A stretch of 11,659 nt of DNA from Pseudomonadota bacterium (GTDB lineage: Bacteria; Bdellovibrionota; Bacteriovoracia; Bacteriovoracales; Bacteriovoracaceae). The translations under genes and the position numbers were made by a program. The DNA lies in NCBI GenBank assembly GCA_021299675.1, contig JAJTIF010000100.1:1-11659 (forward strand). Direction: 5' to 3'. Shown in pieces: positions 5,971 through 11,659 of the stretch. Under the pieces are notes generated by a model. That model was given only the letters and a program-made list of their open reading frames with translations, was not told the origin of the DNA and made no database searches. How positions within the stretch are numbered: position 1 is the stretch's first letter; each line of letters opens with the position of its first letter.

Positions 5971-6299
5971 GCCCCGAAACCCTTCAGCTTTTCTCCTCCG
6001 AGCAGATGAAAATGAGCGTGGAAGACGGTTTGGCCCACGTCGGGACCGGTGTTGGTGACGATACGAAATCCAGACTTTTCTAAATCCGTCGTCGCCACAT
6101 AAGTCTTGATCGCCGTGAAGACCTGACCGACATGAATGGTGGAAAGTCCATTCACATTAGCCGTGTGCTTCTTATGAATAAAAAGGATGTGGGTTTTGGC
6201 CATCGGAGAAATATCGTGGAAGGCAAAGACGTTGTCGTCCTCGTAGACTTTTTTGGAAGGAATGTGTCCCTGAAAGATCTTACAAAACAAACAGTCCAT
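5967..6299 (-). CDS. HIT-family (HinT-like) nucleotide phosphoramidase/hydrolase
   Basis: A 110-residue single-domain histidine-triad protein, about the usual size of HinT. The N-terminal CLFCKIFQGHIPSKKVYED contains the C3/C6 pair of zinc-binding HinT relatives, followed by VFAFHDISPMAKTHILFIHKKH. The C-terminal active site is NTGPDVGQTVFHAHFHLLGG, with the triad H94, H96 and H98; the middle one, H96, is the expected nucleophile that forms the nucleotidyl-enzyme. HinT proteins hydrolyse adenosine phosphoramidates and acyl-adenylates, but the physiological substrate is generally uncertain. The start ATG overlaps the murA stop by one base (TAATG), with AGGGG close upstream. The stop overlaps the acetyltransferase start (ATGA), so it is translationally linked to both neighbours. 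Confidence 0.95.
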   Translation of the reverse strand: MDCLFCKIFQGHIPSKKVYEDDNVFAFHDISPMAKTHILFIHKKHTANVNGLSTIHVGQVFTAIKTYVATTDLEKSGFRIVTNTGPDVGQTVFHAHFHLLGGEKLKGFGA

Positions 6300-7564
6300 T
6301 AGCCCCTCACTCTCTCTATTTTAGCTCCCAGCTTTTGTAACTTTAACTCTAGATTTTCGTAGCCTCGATCAAGATGGTAGATCCGCTGAATGTCGCTTGT
6401 GCCTTCGGCTTTTAGAGCTGCCAGTACCAGCGCTGCCGATGCCCTGAGGTCAGTGCACATGACAGGAGCGGCTGAGAGCGACGGCGTGCCTTCAATCAGT
6501 GCAGCGTTGCCCTTCAGGGTGATCTTGCATCCCATACGAATCAATTCTGGCACGTGCATGAAACGGTTCTCAAAGATCTGTTCCGTGATGATAGACTGGC
6601 CATCACAGATACACATCAGTGCCATCATCTGCGCCTGCACGTCAGTCGGAAATCCTGGGAAAGGAGCAGTTTCTATCACCACACCTTTTAACTTAGCCGC
6701 TGGAAAGACGATGACTCCATTCTCGAGCCGCTTGAAACGAGCACCCATCTTCTCGAGGGTTTCAAGCACTGCCTCTAGGGTCCAGGGTGCGAAGCCTTGG
6801 ACTTCTACTTCGGACTGGGTCATGAGACCAGCAATGATATAGGTCGCCGCTTCAATACGATCTCCGATCGGACGATACGGAGACTTTTGATGGAAGCGAA
6901 AATTTCTCTCCACTCCTTGGATCTCAATGCGAGAGGTGCCCTCTCCCTTGAGCTCTACACCCATGGAGCGTAGAAATTGAGCGAGATCTGTGATCTCAGG
7001 TTCTCTGGCTGCGTTCTCAATAACCGTGAGGCCTTCCGCAAACACCGCGGCCATCATGAGATTTTCCGTGGCACCAACGGAAGGGAAAGAGAGCGTCAGC
7101 GAAGCACCTTTGAGACGCTCACAACTGGCGAGGATGTACCCCTTATCAATCTCAATTTTTGCGCCCATCTTCTCGAGGTTCGTGAGGTGAATATCCACGG
7201 GTCTCGCACCGATGGCACAGCCCCCAGGCAAAGAAACCTTGGCTTTTCCAAAACGCGCCAACAAAGGCCCCAGGACCAGAACGGATGCCCGCATGGTTTT
7301 CACGAGCGCGTAGTCTGCTACCAGATTCGGTACTGAACTCGCATTGAGTGAGAGAATGTCGCCTTTCTCCTGACTCGTGACTCCCATACTCTGGAGGAGT
7401 TTTAAAATCGTGTGGACATCGTTCAGCTTAGGCACATCTTTGAGATGAATTTCTTGATCAAAAAGAAGGCTAGCCGCCAAGATGGGAAGGGTCGCATTCT
7501 TCGCACAAGAAACGACCACTTGGCCTTTGAGGTGACTGGGTCCAGTGACGAGTAGTTTATCCAT
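6299..7564 (-). CDS. murA: UDP-N-acetylglucosamine 1-carboxyvinyltransferase
   Basis: MurA transfers enolpyruvyl from PEP to UDP-GlcNAc, the first committed step of peptidoglycan synthesis, in the cytoplasm. The 421-residue length is normal for the family (E. coli 419). Key positions are visible: K22-N23 in SCAKNATLP, where most MurA proteins have GAKNA; the PEP- and fosfomycin-reactive C116 in PGGCAIGARPVD with R121; D308 in FPTDVQAQ; R374 in DLRASAALVLAAL; and R400 in HLDRGYENLELKL. Retaining Cys rather than Asp at the loop predicts a fosfomycin-sensitive enzyme. The ATG at 7564 has AAGGA (7578-7574) nine bases upstream. It is first of a three-gene operon with the HIT and CatA-like genes and is divergent from the methyltransferase across a short gap with symmetric -10-like boxes. 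Confidence 0.97.
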   Translation of the reverse strand: MDKLLVTGPSHLKGQVVVSCAKNATLPILAASLLFDQEIHLKDVPKLNDVHTILKLLQSMGVTSQEKGDILSLNASSVPNLVADYALVKTMRASVLVLGPLLARFGKAKVSLPGGCAIGARPVDIHLTNLEKMGAKIEIDKGYILASCERLKGASLTLSFPSVGATENLMMAAVFAEGLTVIENAAREPEITDLAQFLRSMGVELKGEGTSRIEIQGVERNFRFHQKSPYRPIGDRIEAATYIIAGLMTQSEVEVQGFAPWTLEAVLETLEKMGARFKRLENGVIVFPAAKLKGVVIETAPFPGFPTDVQAQMMALMCICDGQSIITEQIFENRFMHVPELIRMGCKITLKGNAALIEGTPSLSAAPVMCTDLRASAALVLAALKAEGTSDIQRIYHLDRGYENLELKLQKLGAKIERVRG

Positions 7565-7578
7565 GAGTTTGCATCCTT

Positions 7579-7630
7579 GAATTTGAGTCCCATTCTAGCT
7601 CTCTGGGTTTTGTTAGGCTAGAATTTGAGT
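7579..7630 (+). repeat. Direct repeat GAATTTGAGT flanking the divergent start region
   Basis: The ten-base word GAATTTGAGT occurs at 7579-7588 and again at 7621-7630, where it partly overlaps the right arm of the inverted repeat and abuts the ATG at 7631. The two copies are in the same orientation, 42 bases apart (about four helical turns), which would suit two protein contacts on one DNA face. It could also be a chance duplication. Confidence 0.4.
7592..7624. promoter_or_regulatory. Symmetric divergent promoter region of murA and the methyltransferase
   Basis: A perfect eight-base inverted repeat, ATTCTAGC (7592-7599) and GCTAGAAT (7617-7624), is separated by 17 bases. Each arm carries TAGAAT read outward, a -10-like hexamer facing murA on the minus strand (7597-7592) and the methyltransferase on the plus strand (7619-7624). 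The murA leader would be about 20 bases with its own AAGGA. The plus-strand hexamer ends six bases before the ATG at 7631. Convincing -35 boxes are absent on both strands, so an operator for a dimeric regulator is an equal possibility. Confidence 0.45.
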
Positions 7631-8350
7631 ATGACTTCGTATTTTTTGACCACGGCTGAAGCGCAACGTTACCGGGAATCAAGGATTAATTTCCATCACA
7701 TGGTCGTAAGCAAAGTGGTCAACTATCTTCAACTTGCCCAGCCCCTCGACCTGATACTAGATGTCGGATGTGGTACGGGACACTCCACTCAAGCCTTTGC
7801 GGCTTTGGCAAAAAACATTGTCGGTGTCGATCACTCAAAGGCCATGCTCTCGCTAGCTTTGTCTGGAGATAACATTCGTTATGAAGTGCAATCCGCCGAA
7901 GACATCGATCAGCTAGGAATACGTCCCAACATGATCATTGCGGGGCAATCCTTTCATTGGTTCAACCGTCGTATCTTTTTAAAAAAATCTCAACAGATCC
8001 TCAAAGAGGGCGGGACACTTATCATCTTTACCCATGCCATTAATCACTCGGAGCTGGCCGAGATGGATAAAGATTTCCCGCAACCTTTTCCTGTTCAAAC
8101 AAAGTTCAAAGAAGAGGCTGAGATTTTGGGGTTTACACAGCTCGATCTTCTCGTCACGAAAGAAACAATTCGTCGCTCAAAGCAAGACATCATCAATCAT
8201 CTGCGCACGCTCTCGTCCGTAGAGAAAGAATTTCAAAGTGATCCCAAGCTGGCGGCGAGCAAGCTTGGTCGCTATTTTTTCAATGTACAGGATCAGGAAG
8301 AAATTGAACTCACGAGTAGCTCACAGATATGGCTCCTCAAGAAAACCTAG
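7631..8350 (+). CDS. Class I SAM-dependent methyltransferase (Methyltransf_11-like)
   Basis: A 239-residue cytoplasmic Rossmann-fold methyltransferase. Motif I is ILDVGCGTGHSTQ (42-54), D67 in VGVDHS ends beta-2 and binds the SAM ribose, and QSAEDI follows as the motif II region. The SFHWF segment (108-111 and around) is typical of relatives annotated as generic SAM methyltransferases, and GGTLIIFTHA gives motif III. The C-terminal half is helical with an RRSKQDIINHLRTLSSV segment. The substrate cannot be read from sequence. The ATG at 7631 is preferred to an in-frame TTG at 7625. There is no Shine-Dalgarno; TAGAAT ends six bases upstream, compatible with leaderless transcription. It lies between prmC and murA on the opposite strand, divergent from murA and five bases from the prmC stop, as if inserted into an otherwise minus-strand gene block. 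Confidence 0.88.
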   Translation: MTSYFLTTAEAQRYRESRINFHHMVVSKVVNYLQLAQPLDLILDVGCGTGHSTQAFAALAKNIVGVDHSKAMLSLALSGDNIRYEVQSAEDIDQLGIRPNMIIAGQSFHWFNRRIFLKKSQQILKEGGTLIIFTHAINHSELAEMDKDFPQPFPVQTKFKEEAEILGFTQLDLLVTKETIRRSKQDIINHLRTLSSVEKEFQSDPKLAASKLGRYFFNVQDQEEIELTSSSQIWLLKKT

Positions 8351-8361
8351 CCAACCTAGCC
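8344..8361. repeat. Tandem nine-base duplication holding both convergent stop codons
   Basis: AACCTAGCC is repeated exactly twice head to tail (8344-8352, 8353-8361). The first copy contains the TAG that ends the plus-strand methyltransferase. The second contains the CTA that is the TAG of prmC on the minus strand. The central CTAG is its own reverse complement, so each copy offers a TAG on both strands. It looks like a small slippage duplication at the 3' ends. Confidence 0.75.
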
Positions 8362-9141
8362 GATGGGCGTTTTAGGCGCCAGGGCCCTTAAGAAGCGCGG
8401 ACGACCTGACCAGTCTTTGAGAATTTGGATGTCGGTGAGTTTCGCTTTCTTTGCCAGATCTGCGAGCACATCCATAAAATCCTCATGCCCTTCCATGAAG
8501 AGAACTCCGTCGGCGCTCATGTGCCGCGAAGCTTGGGAAAAAAACCGCTCAAAAAATTCATGGTACTTTTCGGCCTCAAGATAGAGTGCAAGGTGAGGCT
8601 CATACTCATGGGTCTTGGCATGAACACCTGCATGTCCCTTTGGGATGTAGGGGGGATTCGACACGATCACATCATAGAGCCCAGTCACGTTGGTGAAGAG
8701 GTCACTCGCTCTCAAGGCAACTGTAGCCTTGAGATTGTAGGCATTCGTTTCCGCCACCTGTAGAGCGGCAGCAGAGATATCTGTTAGGAGCACTGTTAGA
8801 TGCGGATGCGCGAGCGCTAGGGAGATGCCTAAGCATCCGCTGCCCGTACCGATGTCTACTAAACGTTTTAGGCTTGGGTGTTTTTTTACCCAGCCATCGA
8901 CGATCTCAAAGAGTTGTTCGGTTTCAGGCCTTGGGATCAGGACATCCGCATTGACCTTGAAGTCGTAGTCAGAGAAGGTGGCGTAGCCCAACTGATAAGC
9001 GAATGGCACACCTCGGAGGAACGCATCCTCATCGCCATCGATTTCTTCGGCTTCTTTGAGAAATCGCTCAAGGGTGAGGCCTGGGTAGTTAGCCTCAAGA
9101 AGATTTTTGTGATTCTGGAAAAACTGTTTCCAATCCTTCAC
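8356..9141 (-). CDS. prmC: Peptide chain release factor N5-glutamine methyltransferase
   Basis: PrmC (HemK) methylates the glutamine of the GGQ motif in release factors, and its substrate RF1 is the preceding gene. The 261-residue product is slightly shorter than the 277 residues of E. coli. A helical N-terminal domain (1-60) is followed by the family motif IPRPETE (69-75), SAM motif I DIGTGSGCLG (96-105), D121 at the end of beta-2, and the catalytic SNPPYIP (161-167) that binds the glutamine amide. The frame begins with GTG at 9141, since an ATG at 9143 is out of frame and immediately terminated. An in-frame TGA lies only three codons upstream of the GTG, so no longer start is possible. AAGGGGA precedes closely. 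The GTG overlaps the prfA stop as GTGA, coupling translation of the two genes. Confidence 0.96.
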   Translation of the reverse strand: MKDWKQFFQNHKNLLEANYPGLTLERFLKEAEEIDGDEDAFLRGVPFAYQLGYATFSDYDFKVNADVLIPRPETEQLFEIVDGWVKKHPSLKRLVDIGTGSGCLGISLALAHPHLTVLLTDISAAALQVAETNAYNLKATVALRASDLFTNVTGLYDVIVSNPPYIPKGHAGVHAKTHEYEPHLALYLEAEKYHEFFERFFSQASRHMSADGVLFMEGHEDFMDVLADLAKKAKLTDIQILKDWSGRPRFLRALAPKTPIG

Positions 9142-10211
9142 ATATCCCCTTCACCTTGCAGGAGAATGGCCTGGTTGTGTGCCACGAGTGGCTCCACCAA
9201 CTGATCCAAGTCTCCGTTCATGATGGCATCGATGTTAAACAGAGTGAGGTTAATCCGGTGATCGGAAACGCGGCCCTGCGGGAAATTATAGGTTCGGATT
9301 CTCTCAGAGCGATCCCCGGTTCCGACAAGCCCCTTACGAGTCGAAGCAATCTCATTGGCGCGCTTTTGCACTTCCATGTCGTAGAGTTTCGCACGAAGAA
9401 TTTTAAACGCCTTGTCTTTGTTCTTGAGCTGACTGCGCTCATCCTGCATCGAAATCACAATCCCCGAGGGCATGTGAGTCAGACGAACAGCAGAGTCAGT
9501 GGTGTTCACAGACTGACCACCAGAGCCCGATGAACGGAACACATCGACTCGGACGTCATTCATGTTAATCTCTACATCTCCGACCTCATCAGCTTCGGGC
9601 ATGATGGCGACGGTGATGGTTGAGGTGTGAACGCGACCCTGGGCTTCGGTTTCCGGGACTCGTTGCACGCGGTGAACACCCGATTCATATTTCATCTTGG
9701 AATAGACTTTATCACCGCTGATGTTGACAATGATCTCTTTGACACCTCGGTCCCCTTCGGAGATGGACTGGACCTCGGTCCTCCATCCCATAGTGGAACT
9801 GTAGAGGCGGTACATACGCCAAACTTCTCCTACGAAGATACTGGCCTCGTCGCCGCCGGCGCCGGCACGGATCTCGAGGATGACGTTTTTATCATCGGCT
9901 GGGTCGCGCGGAAGCAGGAGAAGTTTTAACTCTTGCTCAATCGCTGGAAGCTTTGCTTCGAGCTCGCTGAGTTCTTCCTTGGCCATCTCACGCATGTCTT
10001 CATCTTTCTCATTCTGAAGAATTTCTTTATTACCTTCAATGTCGCCCACAAGTTTTTTATACTCGCGGTACTTGATCACCAAGGGCTCGATTGAGGAGCG
10101 CTCTTGGTTAATCTGGCGCATTTCATCGGCACGATCATAGAGACTCGGGTCACCGAGTCGCTCTGTAAGGGTTTCAAAGCGTCTTACGACGGCATCAATC
10201 TTATCAAACAC
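9138..10211 (-). CDS. prfA: Peptide chain release factor 1
   Basis: RF1 recognises UAA and UAG in the ribosomal A site and triggers peptide release. The 357-residue length is typical. Domain 1 helices (1-100) are followed by EIRAGAGGDEASIF (113-126). The stop-codon tripeptide of the RF1 type, P-E-T, is at 186-188 in QRVPETEAQGR (RF2 would show SPF). The catalytic GGQ is at 231-233 in SSGSGGQSVNTTDSA. The start is GTG at 10211, supported by GGAG at 10221-10218 six bases upstream and by the canonical MFDKIDAV beginning. It follows the DUF1385 gene by 11 bases and overlaps prmC by four. Several genes in the window end in TAG, which this factor decodes. Confidence 0.97.
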   Translation of the reverse strand: MFDKIDAVVRRFETLTERLGDPSLYDRADEMRQINQERSSIEPLVIKYREYKKLVGDIEGNKEILQNEKDEDMREMAKEELSELEAKLPAIEQELKLLLLPRDPADDKNVILEIRAGAGGDEASIFVGEVWRMYRLYSSTMGWRTEVQSISEGDRGVKEIIVNISGDKVYSKMKYESGVHRVQRVPETEAQGRVHTSTITVAIMPEADEVGDVEINMNDVRVDVFRSSGSGGQSVNTTDSAVRLTHMPSGIVISMQDERSQLKNKDKAFKILRAKLYDMEVQKRANEIASTRKGLVGTGDRSERIRTYNFPQGRVSDHRINLTLFNIDAIMNGDLDQLVEPLVAHNQAILLQGEGDM

Positions 10212-10217
10212 AAGTAT

Positions 10218-10221
10218 CTCC
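10218..10221 (-). promoter_or_regulatory. Ribosome binding site fixing the prfA GTG start
   Basis: GGAG on the minus strand lies six bases before the GTG at 10211, within the 11-base gap after the DUF1385 stop. It supports GTG initiation; the next in-frame Met is residue 31, too far in. Confidence 0.65.
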
Positions 10222-10222
10222 G

Positions 10223-11350
10223 CTAAGCTTCGAGGAAATCGTTAAGCTGTGAATTCGTTTCTTCAATATCCGTCAGCGCTTTGAGGTCGATCTCTTCAAC
10301 CGAGATCACGCGCTTTTCAGCATCTTTAAGATTGTACTTCTCTTCCAGGAAGAGCACCGCTTTGATCGACGCCAAAGCCACTTCGAGTTGATCATCTTCT
10401 GGCTCCCGCGTGGTAAGGTTTTGGAGCAGCATACCGGGAGCACTCATGGCGCGTGCCCACCAGGCCGTGGAGCACTTTCCTGCAGCTTTGATGATCTCAT
10501 AGCTAATTCCAGCCACTGGAAGCATCAGTACCACTTTAAAGAGTGCAGCTACCACGTGCCGAAGCACCGTCGGAAGTCCTGCGCCTATCGGAAAAATCGT
10601 GAAGACGGCTGAAAACAAAACGATACTAATGATGATCAGGAAGAAGAGAAAAGAAGTGCCACAGCGCGGGTGCTGAGTCGTAAACTTACGCGCGTTCTCT
10701 ACCGTTAAGGGCAGGTTCGCCTCGAAGGTCGAGATCGATTTATGTTCCGCACCGTGGTACTGAAACACTCGGCGTACATCCGGCATGAATCCAATCAGCC
10801 AAATGTAAAGAATGAACACGCAGGCCTTGATGAACCCATCAACGGCGTGGAAAGCAAAGCTATCCAGTCCCCAATCGAGTTTAAAGAAGTCGGCAATCAA
10901 GGCCGTGAGGGCATGAGGGAGAAAGACAAAAAGACCAATGCCTGCTCCCATGGAGACAGCCATGGTGAGAAATGTGGCGATGTCGACTTTTTGTGACTTG
11001 GCTTTTTTCGCTTCGTAGTCCGCCTCAGACATGCCTTTCTTAAGGGCTTTGGCTTTCTCTTCGGCATCCATGTTCACGTTAGCGGAATAGTTTAAAGAGA
11101 CAATCCCATTGGCCATCGTTTCTACGAGCGTGAGAACTCCTCGCAGCACAGGCTTGCGCAAGAAAGCAAAACGCTTGCCGAGTCCAAACCACTGATCCCG
11201 GCGCAGACGGATCTCACCGTCCGGCTTTCTCACGGCGACCACGAAAGCGTTGGGTGACCTCATCATCACTCCCTCAATCACAGCCTGACCGCCGATGGCG
11301 GCGTACTGTTTAGCGAGGAGAACACTGAGATGTTTAAAGTATTTTTTCAT
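10223..11350 (-). CDS. DUF1385 family membrane protein (YqhQ-like)
   Basis: A 375-residue inner-membrane protein of DUF1385 (PF07136), a family of unknown function. Its hallmark AAIGGQAVIEGVMMRSP occurs at 17-33, followed by a basic stretch with LRGVLTLVETMANG. A charged segment (about 92-122) precedes hydrophobic spans at about 124-155, 170-189, 233-258 and 263-287. Between spans 2 and 3 are the conserved YHGAEHKSISTFE (198-210) and QHPRCGTSFLF (226-236), whose His, Glu and Cys residues could bind a metal or catalyse a reaction. The acidic C-terminal tail (316-375) is likely cytoplasmic. The start overlaps the rho stop by one base (TAATG), and prfA follows after 11 bases. Co-occurrence with rho and prfA suggests shared expression more than shared mechanism. 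Confidence 0.93.
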   Translation of the reverse strand: MKKYFKHLSVLLAKQYAAIGGQAVIEGVMMRSPNAFVVAVRKPDGEIRLRRDQWFGLGKRFAFLRKPVLRGVLTLVETMANGIVSLNYSANVNMDAEEKAKALKKGMSEADYEAKKAKSQKVDIATFLTMAVSMGAGIGLFVFLPHALTALIADFFKLDWGLDSFAFHAVDGFIKACVFILYIWLIGFMPDVRRVFQYHGAEHKSISTFEANLPLTVENARKFTTQHPRCGTSFLFFLIIISIVLFSAVFTIFPIGAGLPTVLRHVVAALFKVVLMLPVAGISYEIIKAAGKCSTAWWARAMSAPGMLLQNLTTREPEDDQLEVALASIKAVLFLEEKYNLKDAEKRVISVEEIDLKALTDIEETNSQLNDFLEA

Positions 11351-11659
11351 TAGCCGTTCATCTTATCCAAGAAACTAATATTCGTTTTTGTGTCTTTTAT
11401 ACGCTCAAGGATGAACTCCATAGAATCCATCGTGTTCATCGGCTGCAACACGCGACGAAGAACGAAGACGCGCTGAAGATCTTTCTGCTCCATCAGGAGG
11501 TCTTCCTTACGGGTCGAAGACTTGTTGATATCAAGACATGGGAACACGCGTTTCTCCATGAGCTTGCGGTCAAGTTGGATTTCAGAGTTACCGGTACCTT
11601 TGAATTCTTCGAAAATCACTTCATCCATTCTTGAGCCAGTGTCGATCAGTGAAGTCGCG
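11350..11659 (-). CDS. rho: Transcription termination factor Rho, C-terminal part (5' end beyond right edge)
   Basis: The last 102 codons of the hexameric RNA-dependent ATPase that terminates transcription. The reading frame continues through the right edge; upstream of the internal Met at 11628 the codons read ATSLIDTGSR, matching Rho. The piece contains MDEVIFEEFKGTGN, LDRKLMEKRVFP and the conserved TRKEDLL segment that carries an inter-subunit Arg. MDSMEFILERIKDTKTN closes the protein, as in full-length Rho (about 420 residues). The N-terminal RNA-binding domain, Walker A and B and Q/R loops are outside the window. The variant NKSSTRKED replaces the more usual NRSGTRKEE, a mild change. It is the most upstream visible gene of the rho-DUF1385-prfA-prmC operon. 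No rpmE lies between rho and the next gene, although that pairing is frequent elsewhere. Confidence 0.96.
   Translation of the reverse strand, partial: ATSLIDTGSRMDEVIFEEFKGTGNSEIQLDRKLMEKRVFPCLDINKSSTRKEDLLMEQKDLQRVFVLRRVLQPMNTMDSMEFILERIKDTKTNISFLDKMNG

Noticed and set aside
6390..6842. Plus-strand open frame of 150 codons opposite murA
   Set aside because: It is antisense to conserved MurA sequence and has shadow-like composition without a convincing ribosome site or family motif.
9627..9929. Plus-strand open frame opposite prfA
   Set aside because: It is antisense to conserved RF1 sequence, including its codon-recognition region, and has no independent evidence.
1..11659. CRISPR array, tRNA, rRNA, riboswitch, IS element or prophage
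   Set aside because: No spaced repeats, cloverleaf, transposase, integrase or phage structural genes were seen; coding regions fill almost all of the window and no gap exceeds 300 bases.

Overview
The window looks like a compact stretch of a Gram-negative bacterial chromosome. It carries a housekeeping operon (rho, DUF1385, prfA, prmC), a murA operon, guaB, and several envelope or hypothetical genes with signal peptides, a FecR-like domain and TPRs. Roughly even base composition, single-gene switches of strand and long poorly conserved exported proteins would suit a Bdellovibrionota or other deltaproteobacteria-like predator lineage. That placement is an inference from gene content and feel, not a demonstrated match. 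Nothing indicates a plasmid, prophage, IS element or CRISPR array, and there is no tRNA or rRNA gene.

Left part, mainly minus strand. guaB (IMP dehydrogenase) runs off the left edge. Upstream of it lie an OmpR-type response regulator with no histidine kinase in the window, a secreted FecR-like protein, and a membrane-anchored coiled-coil/TPR protein whose reading frame overlaps the FecR gene by 32 bases. Divergent to these is a small exported single-span membrane protein at 3491-3919. It converges, with one base between stop codons, on a minus-strand secreted protein with two DxNxDG calcium-loop-like motifs (3921-4556). A plus-strand cytoplasmic protein of unknown function (4587-5357) starts only 30 bases from that gene's start.

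Middle part, minus strand. murA, a HIT-family protein and a CatA-like O-acetyltransferase form a tight operon with TAATG and ATGA junctions. A plus-strand SAM-dependent methyltransferase (7631-8350) is divergent to murA and convergent to prmC.

Right part, minus strand. rho (cut by the right edge), a DUF1385/YqhQ-like membrane protein, prfA (release factor 1, GTG start) and prmC (GTG start, which methylates the GGQ glutamine of release factors) form a transcription-termination and translation-termination operon with short gaps or overlaps throughout.

The genome is packed. Of the five tandem junctions in the two large operons, four overlap by 1 or 4 bases and the fifth has an 11-base gap. All three convergent junctions are gapless, overlapping or nearly so, and none has a recognisable intrinsic terminator. 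Two genes in divergent arrangements (3921-4556 and 7631-8350) have a -10-like hexamer ending exactly six bases before the start codon and no Shine-Dalgarno, so they may be leaderless. The most unusual elements are the response-regulator/FecR/TPR cluster, the acetyltransferase coupled to murA, and the symmetric divergent promoter between murA and the methyltransferase. I see no clear-cut new defence or mobile system.
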